Assembly: GCA_046728115.1 (NCBI GenBank)
Contig: JBKPDW010000040.1
Location: 1 to 15,514 of the forward strand
DNA length: 15,514 bases
Source of the DNA: CAVSWN01 sp046728115
GTDB taxonomy: Bacteria; Acidobacteriota; Vicinamibacteria; Vicinamibacterales; CAVVIG01
Direction of reading: 5' to 3'
Positions 12,619 through 15,514 of the stretch are shown here, one piece after another. The position numbers were made by a program, and so were the translations under genes. Under the pieces are notes generated by a model. The model had not been told where the DNA came from, ran no database searches, and was given only the letters and a program-made list of their open reading frames with translations. Within the stretch, counting starts at the first letter, position 1; each line of letters begins with the position of its first letter.

Positions 12619-15514
12619 ATGTGTGTCACTCGATCGCTGTCCCGGCTCATCGTAGGACGTTCACTGCTGCTGATCGTTCTGCTGTGGCCTGCACACGTCT
12701 TCGGCCAATCGACCGCTGAAATTCGAGGAGTTGTTCAGGACCAGAGTGGAGCGATCCTGCCGGGCGTCACGGCGACAGCGATCAACGAGCTCACCGGCCT
12801 GGAGCGAACGACCACGTCCGACGAGGGAGGCCGCTTCAATATCCCGCGCCTGCCCGTCGGCACCTATCGCGTCGAAGCGACGCTCCAGGGGTTTCGAAAA
12901 TTTGCGACCGCGCCGTTCCGGCTCGACGTCGAAGACATTCGGCAGGTCACGATCGTCATGGAGGTCGGTGCTGTCGAAGAAGGCATCACGGTCTCAGGCG
13001 CCTCTCCCACAGTCGAAACGGTCGGCGGCACGCTCAGCCAAATCGTTGACGAGCGGCGCATCCGCGAGCTGCCGCTGAACGGCAGAGATCCGCTGCAGCT
13101 CCAATTGCTCCTGCCCGGAGTCGTCGTCGGGAATGGCGCGACGACGATGCAGCAGCAGGGCGGCATCTCGGTCCACGGGCTTCGTGGCATCTCCAACAAC
13201 TACATGCTGGACAGCGGCGACAACAACGACGTGCTGGGCGGGGTCGCGGCCATCGTTCCAAACCCGGACGCGCTGGAAGAGTTTACCGTTCAGACCAGCA
13301 ACTTCGGAGCCCAGTATGGGCGCAACATGGGCGCGGTCATCAACGCCGTGACCAAGTCAGGCACCAATCAGTTCCACGGAAGCGGGTACGACTTCACGCG
13401 CAACGATGCACTCGATGCGAAGCAGTTTTTCGCGCTCCAAAAAGGCGAACTGAAGCGGTATCAGTACGGCGGCACGACCGGAGGGCCGGTCGTCCATGAT
13501 CGCGCGTTCTTCTTCGTCGCCTACCAGGGCCTCAACGAAGACAAAGGCGACAGCAGGTCCAATCTCACGGTTCCGACCTCTGCGGAACGAAGCGGCGATT
13601 TCTCGCAGTCCAGCATCAAACCTCGCGATCCACTGACAGGGCAGCTCTTTCCGAACAACCAGATTCCGCTGAGTCGTTTCGATCCGGCCATTATCAACTT
13701 CATGAATGCCCTGGTTCCGCCGCCCAATTCATCGGGTGGACGCTATATCTACAACGCGCCGCAAACAAAGGACGGCTGGCAGTTGATGGGCCGCGTGGAC
13801 ACACAACTCACGCCTGGGCAGCGGCTGTTCGGTCGGGTGTTCTACGATACGAACGACACGATCAATACAGCGAACTCGACCTCGGCCGGCAGCTTGCCGC
13901 TCATCCACGCCAAGGTTTCGTTCAAAACGTGGAACGCCGCCCTCAATCACACGGACATCATCAGCTCGCATCTGCTCAATTCCGCGCAGTTCACGTTCGC
14001 GAAGACAGACCTGTTCCGTGGGCCCTTACCGGTTGGAGACGATCTCAACTACCAGAAGCTCGGCGTGAAGGTGAACTACGCGACGGCGGATCCGGGCGTC
14101 ACGCTGGCGACGATGTGGCGCGGCGGCGTTTCCGGGTATTGGGACATGAATCAGGACGCGTACGAGCCCGACGATCGCCCCGTCGTTCAGCTGAAGGACG
14201 ACATGAGCTACAGCCGAAGCGGTCATGTGCTGAAGTTCGGAGGCGAGTATCGCTGGGCCGCCAACAACCGGACGGCTGCGAACAACAACGACCCCGTTTT
14301 CACGTTCAACGGCCAGTACACCGGCAGCCCGCTCGCCGATTTCCTCCTGGGGAAAGCCGCCAATGTGCAGCAATTCTCGGTGCGGCACAACAAGGGACGC
14401 GCGCAAACGTTTGCCGCGTACGCGCAGGACGATTGGGAGGTTGGCTCGCGCCTCACGTTGTCGTTGGGCGTGCGTTGGGAACCGTTCTTTGCCTTCTATG
14501 AAGTGGACCAGCCGCAGCCCGTCTTCCGTCCCGGCCTGCAGTCGACGCTGCTGCCGACCGCGCCGCTTGGGCTGCTCTATGCGGGCGATCCGGGCATTCC
14601 TCGGGGAGGGCATCCAACGCTGTGGTCGAACATTGCTCCACGTCTGGCGGCAGCCTGGAGCCTGGACAAGAAGACCAGCGTTCGAGCTGCCTATGGCAAG
14701 TTCTATGACACCGCGCGTTTTTTCAACTTCCCCAAGACCCTGGTGTTTACGCCTCCGTATTCGGTGAGCCGCACGACCAACGATGTTCAGTTCAGCGATC
14801 CGTATGCAGGCAAGGACAATCCGTTTCCCTACCTGGCGCCGGAGACTCCGCAGGAACTCGCCAACTATCAGTTCCTCCGCCCGGTGCGTGTCACATCGTA
14901 TCCGGCGAATTTCTCGTCCGGATACGCTCAGCAATGGAACGTCAGCATCCAGCGTGAGCTGATTGGAAATCTCGTCCTGTCGGCGGCGTACATCGGCACC
15001 AAGGCAGACGACCTCCCGACGACGCGGCAAATAAATCCCGCCGTGTACGGGCCGGGCGCAACGCTGGCCAACCGTCAACAGAACCGTCTGTATCCGGAGT
15101 TCGAAAGCATCTCGAGCTTCGATCCAATCGGGAGGTCGCGGTACCACGGCCTGGAGCTGACCCTCAACAAGCGATTCAGCCGCGGATATTCGATTCTGGC
15201 CAGCTACACGCTCAGCAAGGCGAAGGACAACACCAGCAGCGACGATGGTTTCAATGCGCAGGATCAGCTCAACCCCGACGACAACTGGGGTCTCGCGGAT
15301 ACCGACCAGCGTCACCGCTTCGTAACGTCGTTCGTGTGGGAGTTGCCTTCTCCGGATGCGGGACCGGCGAAGGCAATGCTTGGAGGCTGGCAGTTCAATG
15401 GGATCGTGACGCTCTCCAGCGGGACACCCTTCACGATCTCGAGCGGACGAGACGCGGCGCTGAACTTCAACACCACGCGCGCCAACGTGATCGGCGATCC
15501 GAACCTCCCAACGG
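12619..15514 (+). CDS. Oar-like TonB-dependent receptor, 3' end beyond the window
   Basis: The frame is open from the ATG at 12619 to the last base, giving about 965 residues of an outer-membrane importer; the missing part should be the last barrel strands. A signal peptide covers residues 1-29 (HVFG-Q). The carboxypeptidase-regulatory-like domain is at about 33-118 (AEIRGVVQDQSGAILPGVT, GGRFNIPRLPVGTYRVEA, QGFRKF). The plug is at about 122-262, with ELPLNGRDPLQLQLLLPGV, SVHGLRGISNNYMLDSG and AQYGRNMGAVINAVTKSG. The visible barrel ends in a TPFTISSGRDAALNF segment typical of Oar-like receptors. It shares architecture with the receptor at 1965 but differs clearly in sequence, so the two are paralogues with different ligands rather than a recent duplication. 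It is divergent from yiaK, with a LacI-type palindrome between them, which suggests a sugar or sugar-acid-linked substrate by inference. Confidence 0.92.
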   Translation, partial: MCVTRSLSRLIVGRSLLLIVLLWPAHVFGQSTAEIRGVVQDQSGAILPGVTATAINELTGLERTTTSDEGGRFNIPRLPVGTYRVEATLQGFRKFATAPFRLDVEDIRQVTIVMEVGAVEEGITVSGASPTVETVGGTLSQIVDERRIRELPLNGRDPLQLQLLLPGVVVGNGATTMQQQGGISVHGLRGISNNYMLDSGDNNDVLGGVAAIVPNPDALEEFTVQTSNFGAQYGRNMGAVINAVTKSGTNQFHGSGYDFTRNDALDAKQFFALQKGELKRYQYGGTTGGPVVHDRAFFFVAYQGLNEDKGDSRSNLTVPTSAERSGDFSQSSIKPRDPLTGQLFPNNQIPLSRFDPAIINFMNALVPPPNSSGGRYIYNAPQTKDGWQLMGRVDTQLTPGQRLFGRVFYDTNDTINTANSTSAGSLPLIHAKVSFKTWNAALNHTDIISSHLLNSAQFTFAKTDLFRGPLPVGDDLNYQKLGVKVNYATADPGVTLATMWRGGVSGYWDMNQDAYEPDDRPVVQLKDDMSYSRSGHVLKFGGEYRWAANNRTAANNNDPVFTFNGQYTGSPLADFLLGKAANVQQFSVRHNKGRAQTFAAYAQDDWEVGSRLTLSLGVRWEPFFAFYEVDQPQPVFRPGLQSTLLPTAPLGLLYAGDPGIPRGGHPTLWSNIAPRLAAAWSLDKKTSVRAAYGKFYDTARFFNFPKTLVFTPPYSVSRTTNDVQFSDPYAGKDNPFPYLAPETPQELANYQFLRPVRVTSYPANFSSGYAQQWNVSIQRELIGNLVLSAAYIGTKADDLPTTRQINPAVYGPGATLANRQQNRLYPEFESISSFDPIGRSRYHGLELTLNKRFSRGYSILASYTLSKAKDNTSSDDGFNAQDQLNPDDNWGLADTDQRHRFVTSFVWELPSPDAGPAKAMLGGWQFNGIVTLSSGTPFTISSGRDAALNFNTTRANVIGDPNLPT

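Noticed and set aside
14026..15315. 429-codon antisense frame in the second receptor
   Set aside because: Arg/Val-rich shadow frame with no recognisable features.

Overview
The window is a GC-rich bacterial chromosome segment with long tightly packed genes. Several gene types point to Acidobacteriota, probably a Vicinamibacteria-like lineage: two Oar-like TonB-dependent receptors with an N-terminal carboxypeptidase-regulatory-like domain, a CRTAC1-type FG-GAP/ASPIC protein, exported TPR proteins and a multiheme cytochrome. The lineage is inferred from gene content only. No rRNA, tRNA, CRISPR array, transposase or phage gene was seen, and no classical intrinsic terminator with a T-tract.

Left block (44-8532). 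A CRTAC1/UnbV-like secreted beta-propeller gene on the minus strand diverges from a plus-strand operon-like run. That run is an Oar-like TonB-dependent receptor (1965-5264), then two exported TPR proteins (5274-6857 and 6835-8532; the second overlaps the first by 23 nt). The 148-bp divergent intergenic region holds a sigma70-like promoter. A perfect palindrome, ATCGTATACGAT, sits inside that promoter and has the GT-AT-AC core expected of GntR-family operators.

Middle block (8396-12342, all minus strand). In transcription order these are a yiaK-like 3-dehydro-L-gulonate 2-dehydrogenase, a secreted YbhB/PEBP-family protein, a six-CXXCH multiheme cytochrome and a GntR/FCD regulator. The regulator's 3' end overlaps the 3' end of the second TPR gene by 137 nt, tail to tail. 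The regulator's upstream region carries the 11-mer TAYGATATAGC that also occurs at the receptor promoter. This suggests, without proving, that the regulator controls itself and the receptor operon.

Right block (12343-15514). A 276-bp divergent region separates yiaK from a second Oar-like receptor that runs off the window. It contains a perfect LacI-family-type palindrome (CTTTACCGGTAAAG) over a candidate promoter. It also contains a three-arm inverted repeat able to form two mutually exclusive hairpins, which lies inside a 47-codon small ORF. The stop of that small ORF overlaps the GTG start of yiaK (GTGA), and yiaK has no visible ribosome-binding site of its own.

The likely theme is uptake of a complex, probably carbohydrate-derived, substrate through the outer membrane, with local sugar-acid reduction and two transcriptional control circuits. 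The substrate cannot be read from the sequence. Bases 1-43, 10406-10568 and 11154-11361 hold no gene I can support.
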